Of a stretch of DNA of 64,000 nt, positions 45,057-56,038 are shown in pieces. A program made the position numbers and the translations under genes. Position 1 is the first letter of the stretch, and each line of letters begins with the position of its first letter. Location: positions 122,726,543 through 122,790,542 of the forward strand of contig CM043960.1 in assembly GCA_014529385.2 (NCBI GenBank). The letters are read 5' to 3'. The stretch is from Adiantum capillus-veneris. Lineage: Eukaryota; Streptophyta; Polypodiopsida; Polypodiales; Pteridaceae. Below the pieces are notes generated by a model, which had not been told where the DNA came from, did no database searches, and saw only the letters and a program-made list of their open reading frames with translations.

Positions 45057-46364
45057 TGAAAGGATGAGAGTAATACGTGTGCTAGTATCCACCCAACCGT
45101 TGTCGAGAAATTTTCAGTCTTGCCAGTAAAGCACCGGCCTTGTGAGAGTTTGTGAGAGAACTTCAAAAACTATATGAAGGAGTTAAACCATAGATACCAT
45201 GAAGTATAGGGTTTGGAAGGAAGTGCAATCAAAGAAGCTTCATTCTTTCTCTCTTGTACTCACACACACAAAGAAAGAACACAAAGGAGAATATCAAAAC
45301 AACACAAAAAAGAAAACATCAAGTCTATGGTCATAACGTATCATAGGTAATATGAAAGGGTTAATAGATGTATTAATGGCGTTCAATCTTTTCCGATCAA
45401 ACAGGCTACAAATTGTTCTTTAGAATTGTAGTTTTGTGCTTACCATAATATATATGTTTTGTGTAGTGATTGGGATTAGTTGTGTGTAAAAATCCTCTTA
45501 CGTCAAAAGAAAATTTATAGTCTATAAGAGGTAGTATGATGGGATCCGGTGAAAGAAGTATTTGATTGAGCCTTTTTGAGACAAAGAGAAACACTATACG
45601 TTGTTGAAAGTGTATTTTTCGGTTAATCCATAGGTTAGTTCTAATAGATCGCACAGAGTGGAAGCGATAGAAATTCTCATCATGGGATTATTCATTTAGG
45701 ATAGTATGTGAAAAATGTAGATATGAGAGAAGTGAAGAGATGAGAAGTTCCCTCCCAAGTCCTATTCTTGCCCGTAGGCAATAAGGATATTGCGGGGAGA
45801 GATGTACCTGTAGCAAGGAGAACCTAGAATTTGTAGAGAGAATGAATTTCTAAGAGTGAGAGAGATAGGTTTGGTTAAGGAGATGAGATTAGATATATAT
45901 ATGCTAGACTAGAGATGAAAAAGAAAACAACAAGAAATCAACAAAATATCAATGTAGAACACATCTTACTTGTCAAACCCTTCGGCACCATTTTTTATGG
46001 AGAGAGAAGAAGAGGGAAGAATTTAACTTTGATTGACACACCAAGTCGAAGACCTTCTTTCATTACAGTTGATCTTCCAAGGATAGCTTACAAGAATGGC
46101 AAGTCTTCCTCTAGGAGAAAGTTTAGGCTTATGCTTATGTTAATGGCTAAGTACAATTAAGCATTACTACTCACTCCCTCGTGAATTACTCTCATCAATG
46201 GCTTGAATGCTTCAATGGTATTCAAGGAAGAAGAGGTCCCCTTTTATAGGTGAAGGGAACCCCCAAGGGTTTACACAAGAAGAGAAGAGCCAATGTGAAC
46301 AGAAACTGGAAAAGTTGGAAATAAGCTGTCCTTGCATGATGTGGGCAGATTGGGATCCAGTATT

Positions 46365-46961
46365 TTAATCTTTGCTCACCTTTGGTAGAGGATGTTCTCT
46401 GAGGCTGTCACAATTTCTTTCATGTTTTACACAAACTGTGAGAAATTGGACAGCTCGTTTACCATCTTTGCTACATATCCTAGCATATGCTGAACCATCA
46501 TCCATTACCTTTGTTTCCATTTGAACTCCCACAATGTAGGGCTCTCCAAGGATGAGATGATATGAAGATGTATCCTGTACAAAGAAGTTTTGGTCAATCT
46601 TTACATCACCTATTGTCACCTTCACACATGGACATGCTGCATACAATTCACCTGATGAATTGTTTTCCACTTTTACCATCCAACCATGATCTATATCCAT
46701 CGGCCATTTGCACCTACTGTAGATACTCTTTGACATTATGTTTATTTCTAAACCATGGTCAATCAAGGCAACAAATGGCTCTTCAAGATCACCTACCTTC
46801 ACCAAAGTTTCTGTAGTAGCCCTTGCCCAGTGACTTCGTGAATAGTAGCTCCTAGGAATAGCTTCAACTTCTTCATCATCATTTGAGAAATGCACTTGCT
46901 TCACTCTCCCACTAGATTGGTAGCATCCTACCAAAGCCCCATCATCCTCCTTATTTTGCAA
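46365..46961 (-). CDS. Unit D protease-like protein
   Basis: A clean frame of 198 codons. After an acidic start (QVHFSNDDEEVEAIPRSYYS) comes a retropepsin-like fold: LVKVGDLEEPFVALIDHGLE with INIMSKSIY carries the catalytic-position Asp as D-H-G rather than D-S/T-G, and SYHLILGEPYIVGVQMETKV is the distal ILGxPYI block. It ends with a basic, Arg/Lys-rich tail at a stop inside the downstream repeat. The intact frame, between two repeats and with no polymerase, suggests a non-autonomous element. Protease activity is doubtful given the D-H-G. Confidence 0.65.
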   Translation of the reverse strand: MQNKEDDGALVGCYQSSGRVKQVHFSNDDEEVEAIPRSYYSRSHWARATTETLVKVGDLEEPFVALIDHGLEINIMSKSIYSRCKWPMDIDHGWMVKVENNSSGELYAACPCVKVTIGDVKIDQNFFVQDTSSYHLILGEPYIVGVQMETKVMDDGSAYARICSKDGKRAVQFLTVCVKHERNCDSLREHPLPKVSKD

Positions 46962-47400
46962 CTACATCCCTTATGTCTTCAAGGTTCCCCTTCAACCTGT
47001 GGGGACGAGAAACTTCAGCAACAATTTGCCTCTTCCTATTGATGATATCAATGATCTCCTCATGGAATTCATGCTTTGCAATGCCAAGAACTTCTCCTAG
47101 AATAAACTCAATTTTTATATTCAAGATCCTTTCCTCCAAGACTTTCCTTAAATCTGTAGCAACCTCAATATCAGATTGTAGTTTATAAGTTGGGCCTTTT
47201 GTCTTACCTTTTGTTGGCTCTTTCTTCTTTCCTCTTGTAGAATCCTTCATGAGTACTTCAAGTGGAGAAGCTCCTTGTGTCGCGGGTGTTTGGGAAGGCA
47301 TTGAGTCACTTCTTCCGAATAATGCATTAAGTTCCCTCCCAAGCCCTATTCTTGCCCGTAGCCAATAAGGATACTGCAGGGAGAGATGTACCTGTAGCAA
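46951..47400 (-). CDS. Unit D gag-like protein
   Basis: A frame of about 150 codons whose first ~24 residues (QYPYWLRARIGLGREL) come from the right direct repeat. A basic linker (DSTRGKKKEPTKGKTKGP) and an amphipathic helical region (SDIEVATDLRKVLEERILNI, then KHEFHEEIIDIINRKRQI) follow. It overlaps the protease-like frame by 11 nt in another frame, so the two are probably one protein across a frameshift, as in gag-pro genes. No zinc knuckle is visible. Confidence 0.5.
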   Translation of the reverse strand: MLQVHLSLQYPYWLRARIGLGRELNALFGRSDSMPSQTPATQGASPLEVLMKDSTRGKKKEPTKGKTKGPTYKLQSDIEVATDLRKVLEERILNIKIEFILGEVLGIAKHEFHEEIIDIINRKRQIVAEVSRPHRLKGNLEDIRDVVAK

Positions 47401-48417
47401 GGAGAACCTAGAATTTGTAGAGAGAATGAAATTCTAAGAGTGAGAGAGATAGGTTTCGTTAAGGAGATGAGATTAGATATATATATATATATTGGATTAG
47501 AGATGAAAAATAAAACAAAAAGAAATCAACAAAATATCAATGTAGAACTCATCTTACTTGTCAAACCCTTCGGCACCATTTTTGATGGAGAGAGAAGAAG
47601 AGGGAAGAATTTAACTTTGATTGACACACCAAGTCCAAGACCTTCTTTGATTACAGTTGATCTTCCAAGGATAGCTTACAAGAATGGCTAGTCTTCCTCT
47701 AGGAGAAAGTTTAGGCTTAGGCTTATGTTAATGGCTAAAGTACAATTAGGCATTACTACTCACTCCCTCATGAATTACTCTCATCAATATATGGCTTGAA
47801 TGCTTCAATGGTATTCAAGGAAGAAGAGGTCCCCTTTTATAGGTGAAGGGAACCCCCAAGGGTTTACACAAGAAGAGAAGAGACAATGTGAACAGAAACT
47901 GGAAAAGTTGGAAATGAGTTGTCCCTGCATGATGTGGGCAGATTGGGGTCCAGTATTTTAATCATATCTCCTAAACCGTGCCTCCAAATAAAAAAGTAAA
48001 AATATGGGCAAAAAATTCAGCTAATTAGCTACGACTCCAATTTTATATACGTTTTCTAACTCGGATTGGAACCTTGTGTAAAAAAATCATCAAAATAGGG
48101 TACAGTTTTGGCAACAAAAGTCTTCTTGTGGTCACCTTAGCGTAGACCTTTATTTGATTCCAATGGACAACTCATGCCATATGAAAGTATGACATTTCTC
48201 CTTGACAAAGTTTTGTAGTCATGCTTGCAATAATGCATTAAAATAGGGGTATCTTTGAGAATCATGGATAACTCAAATGTACAAGATAACTCTTGTAGCA
48301 TGCATTCCCACTATGTACGTGTCACAACATGACACGGTGTTGTCTTATAGCCTTCCCCTAGCGTACACATTGTCCAATCGTGCCGGCGGCCTTGCCCTTA
48401 GGACCCATGTAGTTACA

Positions 48418-50075
48418 GAATATGTTTTGGGAAGTGCTTCTCCACCATACACACTGCTTTGATATCATTTAAGCGAGCAATATCTATGTTGTCTTTTCTG
48501 ATCTGTTTTGACGAGATCCATCGCACTAACTCGCTAATTTTATAGATTGTGCTTCTAATTTCATCTGTCATTGGACAATATTTTATGGAAATTGATAAAA
48601 TAAATTGTAAAATTTTGTGCCAATCATCGGACTTACGACCACTAAGATTGTGATCTCTAGTGAATGTCGTTTTCAAAGACCACATGCACCAAGTGGAAGT
48701 CTTGAATGAAGATATGGTCTTCTTTACTTGTTGCTGCTCTTCCTTACTCAAAACCCATGGACCTTTTGGTATAGAAAACTTTCCATTGGGTTTAGGTCGA
48801 GGCCACATCTTTGGCATTCGACCCACAATTTGTAGGTCGTTTCTTTGGGCTTTGCTCCCCTTTTTCCAGTGATGGTCTTCCATAGGATCTTTCTCCCATT
48901 CTTAAAAATGTGCATTGGGTTGAGCAGATGATTAATAAGTAGGTCACTCCAATATAGGAGCTCATGGAAAATAGAGAATCTCTTCATGTCAGGCGGCTTG
49001 AAACTCCTCTTTCTAGCCACATGTTCTTCCAATCACTCGCTTTGAATGAATGCATGGCATGATTGCATATATTTGCTCCATGTTGCTCATGTCCTTCAGG
49101 AAAAAAATATACCATGCTCCTCATAAAACTTCTTGCTCAAATGATCAGAGCGGTGAAAGCTAAGTCTTTCGGGTATGCATGACTACCCGATCAACTAAAG
49201 CTTGGAAATCATAGAAAGAAATAAAAAACATAAACCATTGACCAAGTACTACATGTAGGTGAGGGTTTCCAAGATACTTACTTGAACACTCACCAAAGCC
49301 TGGGCAATCGTGCATGGTCCACATGAGAATGCCTTGCACATGGGCATGTTGTCGTCCGAGTGGTTGGGACATGTCAACCACATTGATCCCTGTCCACAAG
49401 ATTTGGAGATCTTCTATAAGTGGTGCAAGATAGCCGTCCATGCTTTTTGCCTTGTAATTTCTTGGGACAACCAGTGACAATAGCAATGGCCCTTCTTGAT
49501 AGCTAGTCGCATTGGAATATTATAATTAACAAAGAAAATCGGACATGTGCTCCATGAAGAACTCCATACTCCAAATGTGTTTACTCCCTCCATTGCTAAA
49601 TCAAAACGGAGACAACAACGCTCTTCCTTAAATGAAAGCCATCTTTCTTCTGTGTGCCTCCATGCAGGCAAGTTAGTAGGCACTCACATCACATCATCTA
49701 TGGATATAGTATTGGTATGCTATGTCATTAAATCCGCTATAGACTTGCACCTGAACATGCTCTTTGTTCTTGGAGTGATAGGAAAGTGTCTAAGAATCTT
49801 TGCAGGAACATATTTTCCTTGTGTGTCCTCTCTATACCTATTTGATCCACATTTGGGACATTGTTACAAATGTTTATATTTATTTCAAAAGAGTATACAA
49901 TCATTAGGGCATGCATGTATTTTATGATTATCCATGCCCAAGTTAGTAAGAAGCTTTTTAGCGTCCGGTTGGGTAGGAGGCATGTTATTGCCTTCTGACA
50001 AAATTTGCTCGTTGAGTAACCTATCACAATACATAAAAAAGTCAACACAACGATCATATTATTGAACTTGGGGTT
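48418..50075 (-). pseudogene. CACTA transposase (TNPD/tnp2 type) relic
   Basis: Minus-strand pieces match plant En/Spm transposases: a zinc-like region near 49940-49830 with CPNDC and CPKCG when frames are followed; RFDLAMEGVNTFG (about 49605-49565); NYNIPMRLAIKKGH (about 49530-49490); YLAPLIEDLQILWTG (about 49430-49390); a TMHDCPGFGECSS block (about 49330-49290); and near 48700-48420 KSDDWHKILQFILSISIKYC, then IARLNDIKAVCMVEKHFPKH. In CACTA elements this enzyme cuts both ends. Numerous frameshifts are present, and the gene stops where the element B LTR begins (48417). Confidence 0.8.
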
Positions 50076-51350
50076 GATGCTTTCTGTACAATATTTCTAC
50101 CTGAATGTGACACTTGTGTCAAACCACCCATAAATAGACTATAGATTAAGCATTTCCAAAGTTGTACGGTGGATTGAAACTTTTTCACCATTATAAAGAG
50201 GCATACGTGCTACAAGCGGATGCGTGATGGCCCTGAATCATCACACATGCACATAATCGATCTCAACACAAACAGAGAGAGATAGAGAGAGAGACAGGGC
50301 GAGGGAGAATGTGCAGAATCACCTCCTAGAGAGAAGTTCTACGCTGGCCACGGCGATAGAGAGGAGAGGAGCGAAGAGAAGAATGAGACAGACGTTGGGT
50401 GCAATCTCCCCTTGTGCAAGAGTCAGCATTTCCCTCTTGCAAGTATTTCATTTATAGATTCTACAATGGTAAAAAATGAAAACACATGGGCCAGTCGGCA
50501 TAAATGACCATAGCTCCTAATGAGCACTTGAGTACCCCATATCCATAACATACTCTGGGGTTGAAAAGGCAATTGCCCTCAGCTCTGCAAGGCGAAGAAG
50601 TGGTGGAGTCGAGTGCGAGCTACAAAACTTTGAGTACATGCCTGCATAGCACAATAAGTAACTGAAAATCAAAAGAGTTAGAATGATTAGTATAGCAAGC
50701 AATTTAAAAGTGCAAAAACATGTATGGTGTGATGGGAATGCATAAAATGAAGTAAATGTGCATAGGTACGGAGTGCAACCTTGGTCAGAAATGTTGTTCC
50801 AAATAAACCACCATCTATCAGTTTTCCAACTTTCCATACCAGTGCATCATATCCGCTCATATCAATCTATACCAAATGTGGTGGTCCGGTTCCACATATA
50901 ATGTATCCACGAGAGTCGTGCCTGACCAGGTGTAGGCACTCTAGTACACATGTATCGACATCCATAACTTTTCCATAATATTATTGCAAAGCGGAGAATC
51001 CTACCTCACGAGGCGTAGGCACTCTAATACATGTGTCAATAACCATAAGTTTCCTTAATTGTGGACCAAAGAGTCCTGCCCTCTTCAGGCATAGGAGCTC
51101 TAACATGTGTAGAAATTTTGTCATTCTCATTCCATGAAACCGATAAGATCCTTGAGATTTGCTGAAGGGAAATCTATCCACATAGCATTATTTGCAATAG
51201 TAATTCGCAAAGATAAAGCTGGAAAACATGACTTCTTGTCAAGTGGAAAAGTAATTGAAGCACACAGTAATTGTAAAGTGGTAAAAAAAATAAAATAAAA
51301 ATGCATTCCAACTATATGACCTATATTCAGCATGGTTTTACCTTAATCAC
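50076..51350. other. Unassigned stretch with a ~80-bp imperfect triple repeat
   Basis: Three related segments start near 50911, 50994 and 51071, each of the form GAG(T/A)(A/C)TC...AGGC...GCACTCTA...ACATGTGT. On the minus strand 51181-50981 is open (RKLMVIDTCIRVPTPREVGF) and repeats weakly with VMDVDTCVLE. It could be the upstream exon region of the neighbouring CACTA gene. Unrecognised. Confidence 0.4.
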
Positions 51351-53290
51351 CTACGAAGGAGTACTAGAAATTTTTCATGTTTTATTGTGTCGAGAGAGCT
51401 ATGTTGTCTCTTTGAATGGTATAAGCAAACACAACTAGGATTTGTCTTAGTATAGTCAATCAACAAGTAGGAAGATATGGATGAATTAAGAGATTCAAGT
51501 GATAGCCAGGAAGGTAGGTATTAGAAAAACTGAGTTAAAATGGTTAGTATATTATCACTGAAGCCTTGAAAATGAGTTGGAAAAATAAAGTAACGAGATG
51601 ACTTATCTGAGTGCCTCGCATTATGTCTACATAAATTTTTGTGAATCCTTAAACGAGTTAGAGAAGTGTATCAAAAACAAATGAGAATCATGATAAAAAC
51701 CATTTAATTATGTCAATCAAGACAAAAACACAGATAATGAATAAACTCAAAGTGCTAATACTAATGACCACATTGAAACTTTCTCTTGTACAGCTAGACA
51801 CTTTACTATGTGGTAAAAGAATCAATCAAAAGAGATGATCATTTTCCGTGAGCTGGAGATGTTGAGATGAAAAATTGAGATTTTACATCTGTTATACAAT
51901 AGTCATAGACAAAAAACTTTTTAAAAATGGCATTTTGAAAATAAGAATAAAAATTTAGAGGGCCTCGAGGAGGGTCTTCCATGCCTCCTCAGTGGGAGGC
52001 ACCACAAGATGGAAAGGGGGAAATGGAAAAACACCTAGCACATAATTTGACTGTCTTGCTATAGCCCATTGATTCCACATCACCCCTATCCCCCCAGCAA
52101 ACACACACCTAGACATGCAATCTGGAAACGGCTACTATGTGAACGCATACCCAACCAATCCTAATTGAATATACCTGACCACAAAGAAATCAACATTGAC
52201 CCTTACCTACAACCTTTGCATTGCAGTTTCACATATATGGCACCTCGAAATTGGCCAATACATAGACCTCTACAAAAATCTCTACCATGCACCACTCCCT
52301 CTGACGCACTTATACCGACAAACAACTAGACCCAAGAGCAAGAGGAAAGACTGATATAAGTCAGGGAGTATAAATCTTTCAAATATGGATGTACAGTGAT
52401 AAAGTTCATGGAAAAATGACCATCCTTTGTCATAGGATCTAGCCCTGATCTAGCGAATCCTTGACGGCGGATAAGCACAAGCAAGATAATACAGTTGGCT
52501 ATCTTCCACTTTGGACCTTAGGCAAGAATTTTGATATGTCTCCTTGGACCAAATGTGGTCTTTATGTTGACTCGTGGATGCCCACAATGATCTACACTCG
52601 GCCTTGCTTTTTATTTTATGAAAATGGGTGCTCTGCATGCAACCCATGAAAGTGAGTCCCTTCCACCGCTTCTCCACCTATAGCTTGCAGCCTTCCATAG
52701 CATGTTGCCGTACATAGCCTTCTCAGACTCCCCCTTTTGGCTGTCCACAGGTTCCACATTTCTTTGAAACTCTGGTTCCTCTTTACACTCTCCAACCCTC
52801 ATCTCATCTCCCTTCTTCATACCCTCATCATCGTCCCCTTCTTCTCGTACATGACCTCGCTACACATGCGGACTCTCGGATTGTCATTAAGTGGAGGTCT
52901 CAATCTTTCCTCCTTTTTGCCAACCACGGGCCACCCCTCTGCTCTCTGCAATCCTACACGCATGTGACCACTCCTTTCTTGTATGTAGCTGTGTTCCACA
53001 ATCGTCCTCCCTGTTGTGTGCAACATGCATGCATGCTGCCCCTCTATAACTGCCTGCCTATAACTCTCCCCCAGCTTTATTTTACATGCCAGACTCGGTC
53101 CCAAGGAATCCATGCCTTTAGGGTCCACAAGTCCTCTTGCACAAGGAATGCCAAACATGTGCCAGCTAAGCCCTTGTGGCCCCATGCCCACTCCATGGTT
53201 GAAGTTGCTATTGAATCCACTTCCATGTGGACACGTGGTCGATCAGCATCTGTCGGTTTTAGTAAAGACACTATATCATCCAGGCTGAAT
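51351..53290. other. Unassigned stretch
   Basis: 51.35-52.4 kb is AT-rich with no frame of note. 52.4-53.3 kb has moderate minus-strand frames (52677-52450, 52820-52611, 53191-52817, 53367-53077) with protein-like composition but no recognised motif. The adjacent frames and conserved-looking Trp/Lys patches suggest a decayed gene. Confidence 0.35.
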
Positions 53291-53329
53291 TTTGTTGAAA
53301 GGAGCACATGATTGTGAAGGAAGGGACAA

Positions 53330-53455
53330 AGCCTTCTTGGAGTATACCCTACATCATCCTTCAACAATAAATGAGGTGAAGGTGCTATGTGAAGATCTTC
53401 GAGTGTTGGGAAAGAAAGAGTTTAAGCAGTTGCTCAAGTTTGAAGCTGATTTTGT
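53330..53455 (+). pseudogene. Fragment resembling an Spb1/FTSJ3 rRNA methyltransferase exon
   Basis: The plus frame reads KAFLEYTLHHPSTINEVKVL and CEDLRVLGKKEFKQLLK. In Spb1-type nucleolar rRNA 2'-O-methyltransferases (FtsJ family, large-subunit biogenesis) a segment after the catalytic domain has the same pattern: HPxTTxEIxxLCxDLRVLGKxxFKxLLKWR. The match stops exactly after LLK, where a splice donor would be expected, and unrelated sequence follows. That fits a single captured exon or retained fragment rather than a whole gene. No methyltransferase motif is present nearby. Confidence 0.6.
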
Positions 53456-53575
53456 GCCAGTCTCCACACTTTCTTTGAGCGCCCGAGGAGGTTCATGTTG
53501 TCCCTGCATGCATGACTTGAGAACGAGGGCAGAGAGAGTTGAACGGGGAGGAAGAGGAAAAGTTGGTAAACAGGA

Positions 53576-53578
<3 letters not shown>

Positions 53579-53637
<59 letters not shown>
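53579..53637. repeat. (GA)n microsatellite
   Basis: A GA tract of about 59 bases following the captured exon fragment. Confidence 0.95.
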
Positions 53638-53639
<2 letters not shown>

Positions 53640-53830
53640 GAATTATTGGGTCGGTAGAGACAAAGTATCACTAGTAGGTGGTATAGGGATATGTGGAGCG
53701 GTCACTCTGTGGACAGTTGCGTGATGAATAGTAGCCGCCATCACGAGTGAGAGAGAGAGAGTGTGGATCTGAATGCTAATCGTTGTAGAGGACTGTAGTG
53801 TGTCCGAATACAGCTACTCACAGACCTTAA

Positions 53831-54115
53831 TGTCTACACAGCTATTAACCACCGGAGTCCACTTCTAGTAGTCATGGGCTGGGCTTGTCGATCCAATAGT
53901 AAAAGGGTAAGAGTGATCGCTGATGAGAGGTGCACTCTAACTGGAACATTCAAGGGCTAGTTGGCTAAGCATGGGTGCCCAAGTGTGAATGGACGAGCTC
54001 ATATAAAAGTTACCTAAACCTAAAAAATCACTCATTCTCTCATTTGTGCAATTGAAGAGTGCTCTTGCTCCATCTCCATCTTCTTCTTCATCTCCTTGTG
54101 CGTATGTGTATACGT

Positions 54116-54180
<65 letters not shown>

Positions 54181-54432
54181 TGAGAGAGAGTGTGATCGAG
54201 CATTGCAACGGCACAACGACCCAGTGAGGCGGTTGAGTGCGGCACAGCGGTAGCTCCCTCTTCTTCACCGCCGCGAGGAATCCTCCACGAAGGCAAGTGT
54301 AGGACGGTGAGTGACACACCCTTGCTCTCTTGATCTTGCTAGATTAATCTAGTTGTGTAATTGCAGCCATTTGTGGCTCGCGCATAGTGTACGGCAAGTC
54401 CCTTTCTTTGAAACATGCAACATATGCGCACA
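53831..54432 (+). repeat. Element C2 5' LTR
   Basis: The left limit is uncertain (TGTCTACACAG at 53831 is a guess). The right end GCGCACA matches the element C right LTR end. It contains TATAAAA at about 54002 and a (GA)n tract at 54125-54174. Confidence 0.65.
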
Positions 54433-54436
54433 TTTT

Positions 54437-54454
54437 TGGCGCTGTTGTCGTGGA
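54437..54454 (+). promoter_or_regulatory. Element C2 primer-binding site
   Basis: TGGCGCTGTTGTCGTGGA, four bases after the LTR end, matches TGGCGCCGTTGCCGGGGA at 15 of 18 positions. That site is typical of plant Tat/Athila-type Ty3 elements, which are thought to use tRNA-Asp. Confidence 0.75.
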
Positions 54455-55239
54455 GATGCCCTGCACTAAGCTCCAGCAGCACTCTATGCTGCTTTGTGGT
54501 GCAATGTGAGATGTAGGAAGGGTAGAGAAAGAAGGTGTGTGGCTGTTGAGAAGGATTTGTGAACTTTGTTTTTGCTGCAGTGTACTGTTTTCTGTTAATA
54601 AGGTGTTAGATTTTTTTGCTACAATGTACTGTTTTCTGTTGATAAGGTGTTAGATTTAAGGTATTAGATCTATAATGTTAGATCTGTAAGGTGCAGTAAG
54701 TAGATCTTCTAGTTAATTAGTTGTTGTAGTACTGTGTTAAACAGTGTGTAACAGTAGCTCTGTTAGTTGCAAGTAGGTAGGTTAGGTGTGTGTGTGCACG
54801 TGCGCAGTGTGACCGCGGCGACCTTATCCTAAAAATATATTTATTTATTTCTTTCTTTCTTTAAAAGGAAGGACTGGGATCAGGAACATTCCCCAAGCCC
54901 AAGCGCAAGCCCAGGCTTGGGCCTCAGTCACCCTTTGGACTTACTTATTTTAACCTCATGCTTAAGTAAAAAGCGACCATTTTGAGGACCATCGGAGCTT
55001 TGAGTAACCGAACACTGTGCTGTAAAGCACACCACGACCGCATAAGCGATACGTTCATTTTGAGCTATCACAAGCTCTAATCCAAAAACCGATCATAAAA
55101 AGACATTAAAAAACATCAAAAAACGAGTGAAAACGGGGTGCAAAACGCTAAAAAAAAATCAAGCGATTAACATTCGAGGGTATTCACTGACGCTTGTAGG
55201 GTGCCAAAGGCACATGCATCTATGCTATCCTCATCCACT

Positions 55240-56038
55240 TACATCGGTTCTCAATACCACATACCTTGGGTTTCGGGCCCTCGACTGGGACCCAAGGTAG
55301 TACAACCCAAGACCCAAACATAGCGGCTAGTGACTCTTCATCTGACTACGATATTATGGAAGGACATCCTACACCAAACCCCGAGCAAGTAAAAAACAAT
55401 GTACCTATCTAGGCCCCACAACGTGGATCTAGTGTGTTTAGTCGCTCTATAGAAACCTTTAGTAGAGCTACTCGCTTTGAATCTGCAGCTAGTGAAGTTA
55501 ACGAAGGTGAGGGAGAGGTATATTAGCCTTTGGTGTCTCATGGGGAGCCTATACTCCCCAAGCATGTCCACGTTGATATCTTGCGTACTGCTTTCATGGA
55601 AGACCCTGCAAAGCAATCATCCCCCAAAGTTCTACTACTCGATGGTAGGAGTCTTACAAAGGTGCAAGAAGCTGAGTGCTATATGCAAGCAGCTAGGGAG
55701 AGGGAAATGGAGAGTTTCCTAGAACAACACCGAGCCATGAAGGGAAAGTCCCCTGGGAAAACAGGCATAGAAATCAAGTAATCCAGTGCTCCTGAGTTAG
55801 TAGGTAATGTGGGTCAAACTGTGGGGAACAACAATGCCTTCACCTCAAGGGAGACCTCTAGTACGCCGGGCCTAGAAGGGTTATTTCCCAACGAAAATTG
55901 GGAATATGACCTACAAACTGAAACCTTGGCTGAACTCTACACGGGTTACACATACCATATAGGTTGGTTAGAAGTTGTACAATCTACTTCTAGTGCCACA
56001 AGTGTAGAGGAGCGGCAACAAATGGTGTGCAATGTCAT
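55240..56038 (+). pseudogene. Element C2 gag, 5' part
   Basis: The frames 55530-55781 and 55809-56102 match the N-terminal third of element C Gag: KHVHVDILRTAFMEDPA against KSVHVDILPTSYQEGP, and LEGLFPNENWEYDLQTETLA against LEGLFINDHWTYDLHTEVLT, then VQSTSSATSVEERQQMVCNV. It carries an extra glutamate-rich stretch (CYMQAAREREMESFLEQH) absent from element C, and a TAA after IEIK at about 55779. Homology ends at the insertion point near 56038. Confidence 0.78.

Larger units (their letters stand above)
45745..47963 (-). mobile_element. Gag/protease unit bracketed by direct repeats (unit D)
   Basis: 45745-46370 and 47329-47963 are near-identical direct repeats (about 630 bp, a few substitutions and short indels), both running from AGTTCCCTCCCAAG to CAGTATTTTAATC. 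Between them are minus-strand gag- and protease-like frames. The repeats resemble LTRs, but they do not start TG or end CA, and the upstream copy contributes the first codons of the gag-like frame. A segmental duplication is therefore also possible. No target duplication was found. Confidence 0.6.
31976..48417 (-). mobile_element. Ty3-type LTR retrotransposon, interrupted three times (element B)
   Basis: On the minus strand from 48417: 5' LTR, primer site, gag, protease, reverse transcriptase, RNase H, integrase, polypurine tract, and the start of the 3' LTR at 31976. Both LTR starts read TGTAA and share CCTA(T/A)GGGCAAGGCC. The 3' LTR is cut after about 44 bp by the CACTA terminus at 31932. 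Internal insertions are element C (34305-41060), a small unit at 41543-42230, and the direct-repeat unit D within the 5' LTR (45745-47963). Removing them leaves an element of roughly normal Ty3 length. Confidence 0.8.
45058..48417 (-). repeat. Element B 5' LTR, split by unit D
   Basis: On the minus strand it starts TGTAACTACATGGG (48417) and ends CCTTTCA (45058) beside the primer site. Without unit D (45745-47963) it is about 1.1 kb. The start matches the surviving piece of the 3' LTR at 31976-31933 (shared GGGCAAGGCC(A/G)CC(A/G)GCA). Confidence 0.65.
53831..56038 (+). mobile_element. Second copy of element C family, truncated (element C2)
   Basis: An LTR related to element C (about 53831-54432), a primer site, a leader and the first part of gag. 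Shared LTR text includes GATGAGAGG(C/T)GCACTCTA and GGCTAAGCATGGG. The gag homology stops abruptly at about 56038, where a different LTR begins, so a later insertion cut it. This copy keeps the primer site that element C lost. Confidence 0.75.

Noticed and set aside
44777-45166. 129-codon minus frame spanning the element B leader
   Set aside because: It crosses the primer-binding site and LTR end, so it cannot be a conserved gene there.
45406-45654. 82-codon minus frame
   Set aside because: Lies inside the element B LTR with no motif; treated as chance.
53292-53671. Arg-Glu and Ser-Leu repeats in long frames
   Set aside because: Artefact of the (GA)n tract; only the short segment at 53330-53455 has protein-family resemblance.
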